This document shows positions 46,240 through 55,207 of a stretch of DNA of 60,524 nucleotides, in pieces. Under the pieces are notes generated by a model. It was not told the DNA's origin, made no database searches, and saw only the letters and a list, made by a program, of their open reading frames with translations. The DNA comes from Alphaproteobacteria bacterium. GTDB lineage: Bacteria; Pseudomonadota; Alphaproteobacteria; RF32; CAG-239. Position numbers and translations under genes: made by a program. How positions within the stretch are numbered: the stretch's first letter is position 1; every line of letters starts with the position of its first letter. The DNA is taken from positions 1 to 60,524 of the forward strand of contig JAFVFB010000012.1 of NCBI GenBank assembly GCA_017475705.1, read 5' to 3'.

Positions 46240-47007
46240 TCAAACCTCCACGCTTATAGGCCCCTTAGAAGATCCTTGAATAAATTGACGTACAAAAGGA
46301 TTGTCCGTTTTATCTAAGTCTCTAACTGTACCAGACCAAATAATTTTTCCTTGATAAAGCATAGCAATTTTATCGGCAATTTTGCGAGCAGAGGTCATAT
46401 CATGAGTAATGGTTAAAGTTGTCGCGCCCAAGTCTTTAGCAGATTCAATAATCAAATCATTAATGACATCAGCCATAATAGGGTCCAAACCGGTTGTTGG
46501 CTCATCAAAAAAGATAATTTCAGGCTTAGTTATAACAGCACGAGCCAAACCAACACGTTTTTGCATGCCACCTGAAAGTTCGGACGGATACAAATCGGCA
46601 ATATCTGCCCCCAAGCCGACTTGTCTTAAAACTTTTACAGCAACTATTTTTGCTTCTTTTTTATTAACACCTCTGTTTTGAATTAAATCAAAAGCAACAT
46701 TTTCCCATACCGTTAAACTATCAAATAGTGCACCACCTTGAAAAAGCATGCCCATTTTGCTATGCATATTTTCAATAATTTCACTATTTTGGCCGACCAT
46801 TTCTTGATTATCAATTTTTATAGAACCTCCATCAGGGGTGAGTAATCCCTGTATACATTTTATGAGCACAGATTTACCGGTACCAGATCCCCCAATAACA
46901 ACCAAAGATTCTCCTTGATATAAATCCAAATTTACACCATTTAAAACCTGCTTTTTGCCAAAACTTTTATAAAGGTCTCTAATACTTATTTTAATTTTCT
47001 TATCCAT
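46240..47007 (-). CDS. mlaF: Phospholipid ABC transporter ATP-binding protein MlaF
   Basis: 255 residues. Walker A is VIGGSGTGKSVLIKCI, the signature is ELSGGMQKRVGLARAV and Walker B is IIFFDEPTTGLDPIMADVIN. The LFQGGALFDSLTVWENVAF segment is typical of the MlaF/Ttg2A group, which moves glycerophospholipids between inner and outer membranes. The permease mlaE is directly upstream (12 bp). The substrate-binding mlaD is not adjacent and must be elsewhere. Confidence 0.93.
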   Translation of the reverse strand: MDKKIKISIRDLYKSFGKKQVLNGVNLDLYQGESLVVIGGSGTGKSVLIKCIQGLLTPDGGSIKIDNQEMVGQNSEIIENMHSKMGMLFQGGALFDSLTVWENVAFDLIQNRGVNKKEAKIVAVKVLRQVGLGADIADLYPSELSGGMQKRVGLARAVITKPEIIFFDEPTTGLDPIMADVINDLIIESAKDLGATTLTITHDMTSARKIADKIAMLYQGKIIWSGTVRDLDKTDNPFVRQFIQGSSKGPISVEV

Positions 47008-47019
47008 GTCATTCCCCTT

Positions 47020-47811
47020 TTATCTTGAAAAGAACATTTCTGTGATGAGGTAATTAAAGATTAAGATAAGAATAGAGGAAGATACAACAGCATTTGTCGT
47101 AGCATTACCAACACCCTGAGCTCCGCCTTTAGACTTATACCCATGGTAGCAACCCATCATAGATATAATAAAACCAAAAACAGCAGCTTTAACCAAACCA
47201 GAAACAATACCAATAATTTGTAAATCTTCAAAAGTAGCATTAATATAATTAGCTGGGTTAAAGCCTAATTTATAAACACCAACGACATATCCACCAAAAA
47301 TACCTATAATATCGCCGATAAATACCAATAAAGGCAAAACAATTAAACCAGCCCATAAACGAGGAGAAACAAGATATTTAAAAGGATTGGTTGAAAGCGT
47401 AACTAAAGCATCTATTTGTTCTGTAACTCTCATTGTCCCTATTTCGGCAGCCATCGCAGCACCGATTCTTCCTGCAACCATAAGTGCTGATAAAACGGGA
47501 GCAAGCTCACGAGTAACGGAAATAAGGACCACCGACGCAATAACGCTTTCTGCCTTAAATCCAGAAAAACCGGAATACGTCTGCAACGCAATAACCATAC
47601 CTGCAAATAAAGTTGTCAATCCAACAACAGGCAAAGAGTAAAAGCCAATATCCAACACCTGTTTAAAAAATAATTTAAAATAAAAAGGTGGAACAAAACA
47701 ATGATAAATTGCTCGTACCACAAAAGCAGTTAAATCTCCCAAAGAAGATAAAAATTTAACCAAAGGTTTTCCAAGTGCCCGTAAAAAAGTTTCTATAAAA
47801 TTTATAATCAT
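47020..47811 (-). CDS. mlaE: Phospholipid ABC transporter permease MlaE
   Basis: 263 residues with five to six membrane segments. The family signature LAPVLSALMVAGRIGAAMAAEIGTMRVTEQIDAL lies at about residues 108-142, and the C-terminal GCYHGYKSKGGAQGVGNATTNAVV loop is intact. It partners MlaF. It is separated from hprK by 40 bp on the same strand. Start context is ordinary. Confidence 0.94.
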   Translation of the reverse strand: MIINFIETFLRALGKPLVKFLSSLGDLTAFVVRAIYHCFVPPFYFKLFFKQVLDIGFYSLPVVGLTTLFAGMVIALQTYSGFSGFKAESVIASVVLISVTRELAPVLSALMVAGRIGAAMAAEIGTMRVTEQIDALVTLSTNPFKYLVSPRLWAGLIVLPLLVFIGDIIGIFGGYVVGVYKLGFNPANYINATFEDLQIIGIVSGLVKAAVFGFIISMMGCYHGYKSKGGAQGVGNATTNAVVSSSILILIFNYLITEMFFSR

Positions 47812-47851
47812 AAAACAACCTCTTCTTCGCTTTTTTACATCTATAACACAA

Positions 47852-48274
47852 TTAACTTATAATACCACAAATTTTTGCAATAATTTTACAAATAGTAGAA
47901 CAATCAAAAGGGTAAAGTTTTATTTTATCAATAGAAACACCCAAAAAATTAATTGTCTCATTAACGGGCATTCTTTCAAGCTCTTGTCGATTATTGCAAA
48001 GTTCTACGCAGAGAGAAATTTTTTCTTCTTTTTTAGCATCAAGCTGGGCAATCCCTAAATGCCTAATCTCCATTTTTCCAAAGAGTTCTTGAGGGGCATG
48101 GCCATATAACTGATTATCTACAGCCCTAATAATAACTCGATCATCTGCAACCAAAAAGGCATTTTTTTCTAAAATCATGCGTAACGCCAAATCAGACTTA
48201 CCACTAGCAGATTTACCCATAAAAAGAATACCATTATTTTTATAACTGATAAGAGTAGCATGAATATTAATCAA
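47852..48274 (-). CDS. hprK: Short HPr kinase/phosphorylase-like protein
   Basis: About 140 residues, only the C-terminal catalytic domain, as in alphaproteobacterial HprK. The P-loop is FMGKSASGKSDLALRM, followed by the LVADDRV and EIRHLGI blocks. The likely start is TTG at 48274, placed after GGAGG inside tsaE; a longer frame would need to begin within tsaE. It would phosphorylate HPr at Ser in a regulatory PTS. No PTS genes are in the window. It overlaps or abuts tsaE and is probably co-transcribed. Confidence 0.85.
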   Translation of the reverse strand: MINIHATLISYKNNGILFMGKSASGKSDLALRMILEKNAFLVADDRVIIRAVDNQLYGHAPQELFGKMEIRHLGIAQLDAKKEEKISLCVELCNNRQELERMPVNETINFLGVSIDKIKLYPFDCSTICKIIAKICGIIS

Positions 48275-48275
48275 A

Positions 48276-48731
48276 TTAGAGCACCTCCAATTTTCTAGCT
48301 TTATCTGCATCTTCTGTTTCTATAGAAAATATGCGTGAATCTTTTTCAACATGAATAGTGATTTTCCATATGTTTTTTGGTAACAAAGGTAATATTTTCT
48401 CTGGCCACTCAATTAAACAAACATTATTATAGAAAGCCTCTTCAATATCAAGTTCATAAGCTTCTTCCGGATTTTTCAAACGGTACATATCATAGTGATA
48501 GATATCAAAATCAGGGGCTTCATAAATTTGAACAAGAGTAAAAGTTGGGCTAGGAACATCAAGAGCATGTGTTAAGGCTTTAATAAAATATCTTGAAAAA
48601 GTACTCTTTCCTGCTCCGAGGGTACCAAAAAGCGCAAAGACATCGCCACGACAAGCAAGCTTAGCAAATCTTTCAGCTAATTTGAGAGTATCATTTTCAT
48701 TAACACATATAATCTTTTTTTTATAAATCAT
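48276..48731 (-). CDS. tsaE: tRNA t6A biosynthesis ATPase TsaE
   Basis: 151 residues. The P-loop is FGTLGAGKSTFSRYFI, the switch region is VPSPTFTLVQIYE, and the C-terminal HYDMYRLKNPEEAYELDIEE and LIEWPEKI blocks complete the family pattern. It works with TsaB and TsaD to form t6A37 of ANN-decoding tRNAs. Its ATG shares a base with the TAA of the nuclease gene upstream (TAATG), indicating coupling. Confidence 0.95.
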   Translation of the reverse strand: MIYKKKIICVNENDTLKLAERFAKLACRGDVFALFGTLGAGKSTFSRYFIKALTHALDVPSPTFTLVQIYEAPDFDIYHYDMYRLKNPEEAYELDIEEAFYNNVCLIEWPEKILPLLPKNIWKITIHVEKDSRIFSIETEDADKARKLEVL

Positions 48732-49585
48732 TATTTAAACCACGAGCCAAAATTTAAGAAACCTTTGCCAGTAGAAATCGTCTGGTGTTTAATTGTAAAA
48801 TCATTACGACGACTTTTGATATCACGCCAGTCTTCTGGGGTATAAAAAGTTCCCTGCCACAGACCGGAAGATTCAAGCTGTGCCTTTGCCTCATAGGGTT
48901 TATAAATAGATGTTTCTCGTGTATTTGCTAGCCCCCATCCAGCACCAACAAGACCAGCCCCGATATCATATTCTCCCCATAAACAAGTAGCCAAATCTCG
49001 TCCTTTAGGGTCAACTTTCAATATATAGCAATCAATACGATTTTGGTCTATCCAATTTCTTACCCAAGAAGCAGCCATTTCGCCACAATTATAGGAACTG
49101 CCATTAGCATCAGAACAGAGTTGGTCATTATCAGGTGCATCAACACCATAAAGTTTGATATATCGATTGCCAATGTAAAATACATGGGCATGAATTACTT
49201 CAGCACTTCCACTAATCTTAGGGTAAGAAGATAAATCAATTCGTTTTGTTTTCTTTTTCGCTCTTTTCTTTTTTATCTGAACTGCATGTGATAAAGTTTC
49301 TGCCTGAGCCGTAACTCTTTCGCCATCTAAAGTATTTTTATAAGAAAAGAAAGAGCTATTTTGGGCAAAAAGAGCAAAAGCAAGTGCAAGAGCGATAATA
49401 GTCATCCAAAAGCTATAAGAAGGGAGGGATCGTTTAACGGTTATATGAGCTAAAATAATACCGCTAATGATAATAGCACCGCCAACAAACCACCAAACCA
49501 AGTGGTTATCATTGGCAATTAACACACCAAGGGTAATAAGAAATAAGGCAATACTACCACAAAATATTCTCTTAATCCACAGCAT
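48731..49585 (-). CDS. Membrane-anchored thermonuclease-like protein
   Basis: 284 residues. Three hydrophobic segments lie at the N-terminus (about residues 4-25, 30-48 and 60-75), followed by a Lys/Arg-rich linker (KKKRAKKKTKR). A staphylococcal-nuclease-like domain comes next (GSAEVIHAHVFYIGNRYIKLYGVDAPD, GRDLATCLWGEYDIGAGLVGAGWGLA). The nuclease fold landmarks are present, but the Arg/Glu catalytic set is only partly visible (the usual RL.GIDAPE is KLYGVDAPD). Whether it cuts nucleic acid is open. The start at 49585 follows ATGGAGAG. It sits just downstream of batD. Confidence 0.82.
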   Translation of the reverse strand: MLWIKRIFCGSIALFLITLGVLIANDNHLVWWFVGGAIIISGIILAHITVKRSLPSYSFWMTIIALALAFALFAQNSSFFSYKNTLDGERVTAQAETLSHAVQIKKKRAKKKTKRIDLSSYPKISGSAEVIHAHVFYIGNRYIKLYGVDAPDNDQLCSDANGSSYNCGEMAASWVRNWIDQNRIDCYILKVDPKGRDLATCLWGEYDIGAGLVGAGWGLANTRETSIYKPYEAKAQLESSGLWQGTFYTPEDWRDIKSRRNDFTIKHQTISTGKGFLNFGSWFK

Positions 49586-49627
49586 ATACTCTCCATAAAG
49601 AACCATTATGCAATCATAGAATGCCGT

Positions 49628-51361
49628 TTAATCGTAAAGATTTGGTAAAACATCATTGTTTTTACTTTCTTTTTTTCTCATCTTATTAACTCTTTTAAAA
49701 ATAGTAATAAACTTATTAGAATCAAAAAACTCAGCATTATTAGAGTACAAAAACCTATTTAAGGCCGATAATTGTTCACTAAAAGCATCATCATTTACCA
49801 AATGCATAATATCGTTAAAATTATTAATATCAGCAGGATAATATTTCTTCTTAGCCCACAGTAATAAATCATCTTTAGCTTTCTGATAGTGATGTCTTTT
49901 CATGGCAGAAATAACACTTTTGCTAGATTTATCCATTTTTTTTCTCTTTAAGAAAAATAAGCCGACAATAAAAACAATCAACAAAGAAAATAAAATGGCA
50001 AATAAGTAAACATGAGATTTATTATCTTGTTTAGATGGTTTATTAAAAGTTTTTTCAGTAACATCTTCCAACGTATTATTATTCTGCTGCTGAAAAACAT
50101 TCGTTTCAACAGTTTTTGCATCTTCTTTGTCTTGTGAAGATTCTATATCTGGATTCGGTAATACAAAAATTTTTTCTTCGGGAATTGTTGCAATCTGCTG
50201 TTTATTATTCTGGACATCAAACCAGCGGATACTAATAGCTGGCACAACCAAATCACCAGATTTTGTAGGAATATAAACATTATTAATTTGTGCGCTTGTA
50301 ACAACCTGACCATTAATAACCTCTTCGGAAGCCACTGGTTTTTCAGGATATTGTTTAATATCTGGTGTATCAACAAAATCAATAGCAGGAAGCATGCTTT
50401 CATTCATCCCGACAGCTTTAATATTAATAGTTCTTGTAACAGCTTCGCCAACCTTAAATCCATTTCTAGCAGACCATGTTGCAGAAAGCTGTAAATCACT
50501 TAAAGGCAACCATTCTTTCACAGAATATCCTGCGGGAATAGGTAAAACATTTACTTTTTCTTTTTTAGTTTTCATGCGTACAGGGATTCTTTGCCCAAAG
50601 ACGTGATTAAAATCAATTCCTAGAGCCATAAGGTCATCACCAAAGCTCGGGGCATTAAAGCGAGCATTTTTTATATAATAACCATCAAAAGAAACTTGTG
50701 GTAATTCTATCTCACCGCTTTTTTGGGCAAAAATAGCAAAAACATATGTTGCAACATTAACATGACGCTGATTAATAACATCTTGTTTAATAATAGGATG
50801 GTTCGTAAGAGGGATGATAATCCAATTACTTTTAGACTCTTCATCAATTGTCGGCAAACCGTCCTGCAAGCCCACACTATCGTAGATATGTACAAAAAGC
50901 AAAGCCTGCTGTTGCACATAAAAAGACGAAGCATTTACCTGTTGCTCAATCTTAAAAAAAGGAGAGTTTGCATTTTCTTTATAGTCTGGGGCAAAAGCGA
51001 CATCAGATACTTCAGTCACCTCAATTTCTGCAGAGTTAGAAATAAGCTTATCCAGTCGCACAGGAGCAATATTGATTTTGCCTAATCTAAGAGGTTGTAG
51101 GCCAATAGTCCACTGCTTTAATTGGGTAGCTTTTCCGTTAATAAAATTAAACTGCTTTGACGTCGAATTAGAAACAACATGGAAATCTTTTTCCAGCTCA
51201 GAAAAATCTGGAGCATTGTCACTATCCCCTGTATAAGTAATCGTCAGATATAATGTATCAGCCTCAGAAATACTTTTTTTATCTACTGTAAGAGATAATT
51301 CTGCAGCAAAAGCATTAACAATCACAAAAATAAAAAATAGTAAAAATTTAATCTTTCTCAT
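49628..51361 (-). CDS. BatD-like protein of the Bat (aerotolerance) operon
   Basis: 577 residues. A signal peptide (MRKIKFLLFFIFVIVNAFA) precedes a long extracytoplasmic region of immunoglobulin-like BatD repeats (LSLTVDKKSISEADTLYLTITYTG, FKIEQQVNASSFYVQQQALLFVHIYD, LSATWSARNGFKVGEAVTRTI). A membrane segment lies near residue 455 (VYLFAILFSLLIVFIVGLFFL), followed by a cytoplasmic helical tail. It overlaps the end of batB by 14 bp. Bat proteins are linked to oxygen tolerance and envelope stress in Bacteroidota and spirochaetes. The precise function is unknown. Confidence 0.88.
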   Translation of the reverse strand: MRKIKFLLFFIFVIVNAFAAELSLTVDKKSISEADTLYLTITYTGDSDNAPDFSELEKDFHVVSNSTSKQFNFINGKATQLKQWTIGLQPLRLGKINIAPVRLDKLISNSAEIEVTEVSDVAFAPDYKENANSPFFKIEQQVNASSFYVQQQALLFVHIYDSVGLQDGLPTIDEESKSNWIIIPLTNHPIIKQDVINQRHVNVATYVFAIFAQKSGEIELPQVSFDGYYIKNARFNAPSFGDDLMALGIDFNHVFGQRIPVRMKTKKEKVNVLPIPAGYSVKEWLPLSDLQLSATWSARNGFKVGEAVTRTINIKAVGMNESMLPAIDFVDTPDIKQYPEKPVASEEVINGQVVTSAQINNVYIPTKSGDLVVPAISIRWFDVQNNKQQIATIPEEKIFVLPNPDIESSQDKEDAKTVETNVFQQQNNNTLEDVTEKTFNKPSKQDNKSHVYLFAILFSLLIVFIVGLFFLKRKKMDKSSKSVISAMKRHHYQKAKDDLLLWAKKKYYPADINNFNDIMHLVNDDAFSEQLSALNRFLYSNNAEFFDSNKFITIFKRVNKMRKKESKNNDVLPNLYD

Positions 51362-53204
51362 CACGATACCTGTCTTTCATATATTCTTTTTTGATAAATT
51401 CTCTAATTAAACCGCCAACATCTTCAGGAATTTCCCGATAACGACGTTGCAAGGCTAAAGCTTCTTCATCATAATCCGCGTTGTCATCACCTTTTTGAGC
51501 ATTAACAGGTTGCACCGCCGTGTCTTTATTTTGCGGTTCAGAGCCACTGTCATCAGAGCTATTTTTATTTTGATTTTTTTGCTGTTCTCCTTCAGTTTTA
51601 GCAGATTCGTTTGGAGAATGCTGCTGTTCATTATTGTTGCTTTCTTCATAATCTTTAGAGGATTGCGTATGTTGCGCATTACTTTGGTGATTGTCCGGAG
51701 TTTGACTTGCATCTTTAGAATTTTTTTTATTATTTTGCTGCTGAGAATTATTATCCTGTGAAGAAGCCGTACTATCCGAATTTTCATTATTATCTTGGGC
51801 GTTATTTTCATCATTTTCTGAAGAATTATTCTGATGTTGCTCGTTTTGGTTTTCTTTATTTTGCTGCTTTTGGTTCTGTTTTTGGTTTTGCTGGTCATCA
51901 CAGTTTAAAACAGAAGGATCCGATTTAGCCTTTTCAAATAAATCTAATAATATTTTTTTATTATATAAAGCATTTGCATGTTGGGGGTTTATTTTAATCG
52001 CTTCATCAAAAGCCGACAGAGCTTTTTCATATTGGCACATTTTTGTTAAAACGACACCTTTATTATAAAGAGAGGCATCATTTTTTATCTTAGAAAATTC
52101 CATTAAGGCTTCTTCTTTTTTATCAAGTTTATACAAGCAAATACCTTTCCACAGTGCATTATTAAATTTTTGTAATGCCTGTTCATATAAACCTTTTTGA
52201 AAAAGAGAAAAACCATCCTGATCGTTATTTGTGAAAAAGCCGGCATAAGCAGGTGTTATAAACATAAAACACAAAAGGATAGACAGTATTCCACGGCGGA
52301 AAAATGGTAAAAAGCACAACAAAGAAATAAAAATCAAGTAATACCCATAGTCAAGATAATCAGAACGTAAATTTTTACTTAGAGTTATTTTCTCTTGTTT
52401 TATCTGTTGCAATTTCTGAATAATTTTTTGGGGAGTTTCTTTTTTTGCATGCAAGTAAAGACCATTTCCTTTTTCTGCTAACATTTTCATTTTTTCATTT
52501 TCAGAATAAGACATATCAATCACGTTAACAGAAAAATGTTGTTTTGTAGCTTGTTCAGCTTTTTCTAACGCATAGTCAAAGCGCTGACCAACATCAGAGG
52601 CTAGAAGAATAATATTTCCACTAACATATTCTGCTGCCTTAAATTTATTTATAGCCATATCCAAAGCTCTGTCCAATCTATCTCCTTTGTCAGGAACAAT
52701 ACTTGGCACGATCTGCGGCAACAGGTTTTTAATAATTTTAATATCATTTGTAAGAGGTGTAATAATATATGGCTCCCGAGAATAAACAGCCAACCCAAAT
52801 TGTCCCTCGTGCAATTCATCTGCAATATCAGAAATAAAAAATTTTGCACGCTCTAATCGTGAAGGCGTAACATCTTTTAATTGCATATCCTGGGATAAAC
52901 TAAGCACAAACAATGAGGGATTTTCGACCTCGATTGTTGGAACTTCTGTCTTTTTCCAAGCAGGTCCCGCAGCAGCGATAATAGCCGATAAAAGACCTAC
53001 ATAAACGAAGTGCATATAAGATATTTTTTTCTGTTTATCTGTTTTAATCAACAAATACTCAAGTAAATTGGGGTCGCAAACATCTTCCCAAGAGGATACA
53101 TTTTTCCCTCCTCCAATCTTTCTCCAAAATAAACCGATAGGAAGCAGAAGAAACAGGAGCACCCATGGCCTTAGAAAATGAAAATTTTGTATAAATTCAA
53201 TCAT
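51348..53204 (-). CDS. BatB/BatC-type protein: VWA, TPR and Gln/Asn-rich tail
   Basis: 618 residues. Two membrane segments near residues 12-27 and 63-80 are followed by a von Willebrand A domain (about 95-290) that aligns with BatB. Its MIDAS is degenerate: LSLSQDM (101-107) in place of DxSxSM. After another membrane segment (about 300-330) come TPR repeats (LFQKGLYEQALQKFNNALW, ALSAFDEAIKINPQHANALYNKK, about 345-440), as in BatC. A low-complexity Gln/Asn/Ser/Glu-rich stretch of about 130 residues follows, and the protein ends with a basic-acidic tail. It fuses BatB and BatC. The ATG overlaps batA by 4 bp. Confidence 0.87.
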   Translation of the reverse strand: MIEFIQNFHFLRPWVLLFLLLPIGLFWRKIGGGKNVSSWEDVCDPNLLEYLLIKTDKQKKISYMHFVYVGLLSAIIAAAGPAWKKTEVPTIEVENPSLFVLSLSQDMQLKDVTPSRLERAKFFISDIADELHEGQFGLAVYSREPYIITPLTNDIKIIKNLLPQIVPSIVPDKGDRLDRALDMAINKFKAAEYVSGNIILLASDVGQRFDYALEKAEQATKQHFSVNVIDMSYSENEKMKMLAEKGNGLYLHAKKETPQKIIQKLQQIKQEKITLSKNLRSDYLDYGYYLIFISLLCFLPFFRRGILSILLCFMFITPAYAGFFTNNDQDGFSLFQKGLYEQALQKFNNALWKGICLYKLDKKEEALMEFSKIKNDASLYNKGVVLTKMCQYEKALSAFDEAIKINPQHANALYNKKILLDLFEKAKSDPSVLNCDDQQNQKQNQKQQNKENQNEQHQNNSSENDENNAQDNNENSDSTASSQDNNSQQQNNKKNSKDASQTPDNHQSNAQHTQSSKDYEESNNNEQQHSPNESAKTEGEQQKNQNKNSSDDSGSEPQNKDTAVQPVNAQKGDDNADYDEEALALQRRYREIPEDVGGLIREFIKKEYMKDRYRDEKD

Positions 53205-54205
53205 TGGATATAGCCTTTAGGAAGAAATAACAACAAGCACAGCAGACAAAGAGCTGCCAACAATGGAATATAAAAGTACTCACGAATTTCTTGCACCACA
53301 GAACTTTCTTCATTTTGCGGTTCAAGCGCATCGATTCGCTGATATATTTCAGCCAAAGAATTTAGATCTGTTGCTCTAAAATAATTCCCTTGTGTTTTTT
53401 TAGATAGTTCTTTTAGGCTTTTTTCATCTAACTCACTATGCCGCAAATTAAACAAAGCATTCATAAAATTTCCCTTTCCACCAACACCAATAGTATATAT
53501 TTTGATACCTTCTTTTTCAGCTAAATCTATAGCTTGAGCCATACTTAAAGAACCATCATTATTTTCTCCATCTGTAAGCAGTATAATGACTTTATTTTCT
53601 TTTTGTTTTTCATCTTTAAGATTTTTTAAAGCCAATCCTAAGGCATCACCGATAGAGGTTGAATTTCCAGCCATGCCAGCATCGGCATTTAACAATATTT
53701 CACGGACGGATTGTTTATCAAAAGTGAGAGGAGACTGCAAATAAGCCAAAGTACCAAACAAAATAAGTCCAACTCTATCTTCTGTTCTTTTATCAATAAA
53801 GGCGCTTACTACAGCCTTAACCGCAGACATTCTATCGATTCGGCTTGAATTTGCAGAAAAATCCGGTTGCAACATGGATGTTGATATATCAACAACAAGC
53901 ATAATATCTCTGTTTTGGGATTTAAAATGAAAAGGCTGACCAACATATTGAGGGCGCGCAGCTGCTGTAACAAACAGACCCCATAGGATAAATAAATATA
54001 AAAACTTGAGAGAAAATACTATCTTGGAACTCAGCAAAGCAGGAACTTGCAAATGTTCAGATTTATATTTGATAGCCTTAATGTCTTCTAAAAAAGGTAT
54101 TTTTAACGCAGCACCATGTAGTCCTTTTATCTTTGGAAAAAGCACAAAAACAACAAAAGGGACTAAGAGTAACCAAAAAGCCTGAATATACAAAAAATGG
54201 GTCAT
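53201..54205 (-). CDS. BatA-type von Willebrand A domain protein
   Basis: 334 residues. Membrane segments lie at both ends (about 8-25 and 65-82; 310-328). The von Willebrand A domain (about 98-290) has an intact MIDAS, VVDISTSM (105-112), and LLTDGENNDG for metal-dependent adhesion. It overlaps BatB and DUF4381 genes by 4 bp each (ATGA), so the operon is translationally tight. The MoxR ATPase that usually heads Bat operons is not in the window. Confidence 0.9.
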   Translation of the reverse strand: MTHFLYIQAFWLLLVPFVVFVLFPKIKGLHGAALKIPFLEDIKAIKYKSEHLQVPALLSSKIVFSLKFLYLFILWGLFVTAAARPQYVGQPFHFKSQNRDIMLVVDISTSMLQPDFSANSSRIDRMSAVKAVVSAFIDKRTEDRVGLILFGTLAYLQSPLTFDKQSVREILLNADAGMAGNSTSIGDALGLALKNLKDEKQKENKVIILLTDGENNDGSLSMAQAIDLAEKEGIKIYTIGVGGKGNFMNALFNLRHSELDEKSLKELSKKTQGNYFRATDLNSLAEIYQRIDALEPQNEESSVVQEIREYFYIPLLAALCLLCLLLFLPKGYIQ

Positions 54206-54651
54206 AGGTTAGCTCCAATCCAGTGTTGGCAAAAATCTTTCAAATCTTGAGCTGTTTTTTTATCGTAAGTAGATTTTTGTTTATCCATAAAAGGCGCATA
54301 GGTTAATAATTTTGCAGCATCTTTATCCAATTTTTTATTTGAATGTTCATTTAAAAACTTAATCCACTCATCACCATATAGAGCACTAGCTGTTTTGTAT
54401 TTAACATTACAGATTCTCCTCAAAAGCTCAGACATTTGTATTGCCGCTTCAACTGGTGACAAAATATCAATTTTTTTAAGTTTTGTGAGAGAATAATATT
54501 TTTTGCTCGTACGTATGCTCCACCGCAAAATTCTTATAGCAAATAATAACCCCAAAATAATGCATAAGACAACCCACCAGCCATAAGCCAGAGGGAAGAA
54601 TGATACATCATCTGGTATAAAAATATCGCGTATTTCAGGCAATTCACTCAT
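54202..54651 (-). CDS. DUF4381-type Bat-operon protein
   Basis: 149 residues. It starts MSELPEIRDIFIPDDVSFFPLAYGWW, has one membrane segment (residues 22-44) and a cytoplasmic helical remainder. This is the pattern of the DUF4381 proteins found between MoxR/DUF58 and BatA in Bat operons. The role is unknown. It is the first Bat gene visible in this direction, and moxR and the DUF58 gene are not upstream here; rppH is. Confidence 0.82.
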   Translation of the reverse strand: MSELPEIRDIFIPDDVSFFPLAYGWWVVLCIILGLLFAIRILRWSIRTSKKYYSLTKLKKIDILSPVEAAIQMSELLRRICNVKYKTASALYGDEWIKFLNEHSNKKLDKDAAKLLTYAPFMDKQKSTYDKKTAQDLKDFCQHWIGANL

Positions 54652-54708
54652 ATCTATCTTTCAAAAAATAAAACTCATAAATAAACTTATGATGATTTAT
54701 CAAAAATA

Positions 54709-55197
54709 TCAAGGGAGCCGATTAATATATTGCGTTATTATGGGCATAAAATAATTTTTTGCCGCTAAATAAACATCTCTCTTAAAACCAATAACATTGT
54801 TAACTGCAAAATCAAAACTTGCCCAGCAATAATCCTTAAACTCCGGATGCTCTGTCTGAACATTGATTTCACTATCGTCTCCTAAAAAATAAAATAAGGT
54901 GAACCCAATAGATTGTCCATCAGAAATAATGCCGCGCCGCAAAAAAATATTTTTAACATTTTCCGGAAATTCATAGCAAAGAGAATGTTGCGAAGATGAG
55001 ACTATCTGAACAGATTTTATACTCGTTTCTTCAAAAAGTTCGCGTTGCGCAGCACTTTCTAGAGTCTCATCTTCTTCAATTCCCCCCTGAGGAAATTGCC
55101 AAGCATTAACCGAACAATCGATTCTATTTCCTAAAAGAATCAAACCACAACGGTTAAAAACTATAGCTCCGGCACATGGCCTAAATACTTTAGGCAT
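54709..55197 (-). CDS. rppH: RNA 5'-pyrophosphohydrolase RppH
   Basis: 162-residue Nudix hydrolase. FRPCAGAIVFN starts the fold, AWQFPQGGIEEDETLESAAQ and RELFEETSI hold the Nudix box (GxxxxxExxxxxxxREUxEExGU) with catalytic glutamates. RppH removes pyrophosphate from mRNA 5' ends to trigger decay. It follows ctpA by 10 bp, preceded by GAGG, and is a common neighbour of ctpA in alphaproteobacteria. Confidence 0.94.
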   Translation of the reverse strand: MPKVFRPCAGAIVFNRCGLILLGNRIDCSVNAWQFPQGGIEEDETLESAAQRELFEETSIKSVQIVSSSQHSLCYEFPENVKNIFLRRGIISDGQSIGFTLFYFLGDDSEINVQTEHPEFKDYCWASFDFAVNNVIGFKRDVYLAAKNYFMPIITQYINRLP

Positions 55198-55207
55198 TTA
55201 AACCTCA

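Noticed and set aside
47369..47383. Additional copies of the repeated motif in mlaE, dnaE (11882) and elsewhere
   Set aside because: These have two mismatches, including the core G or its complement, and are no more frequent than expected in AT-rich DNA.
51455..51901. Long open frames opposite or alongside the Gln/Asn-rich part of the BatB-like gene
   Set aside because: They are shadows of the CAA/AAT-rich coding sequence, with no ribosome-binding site or family match.
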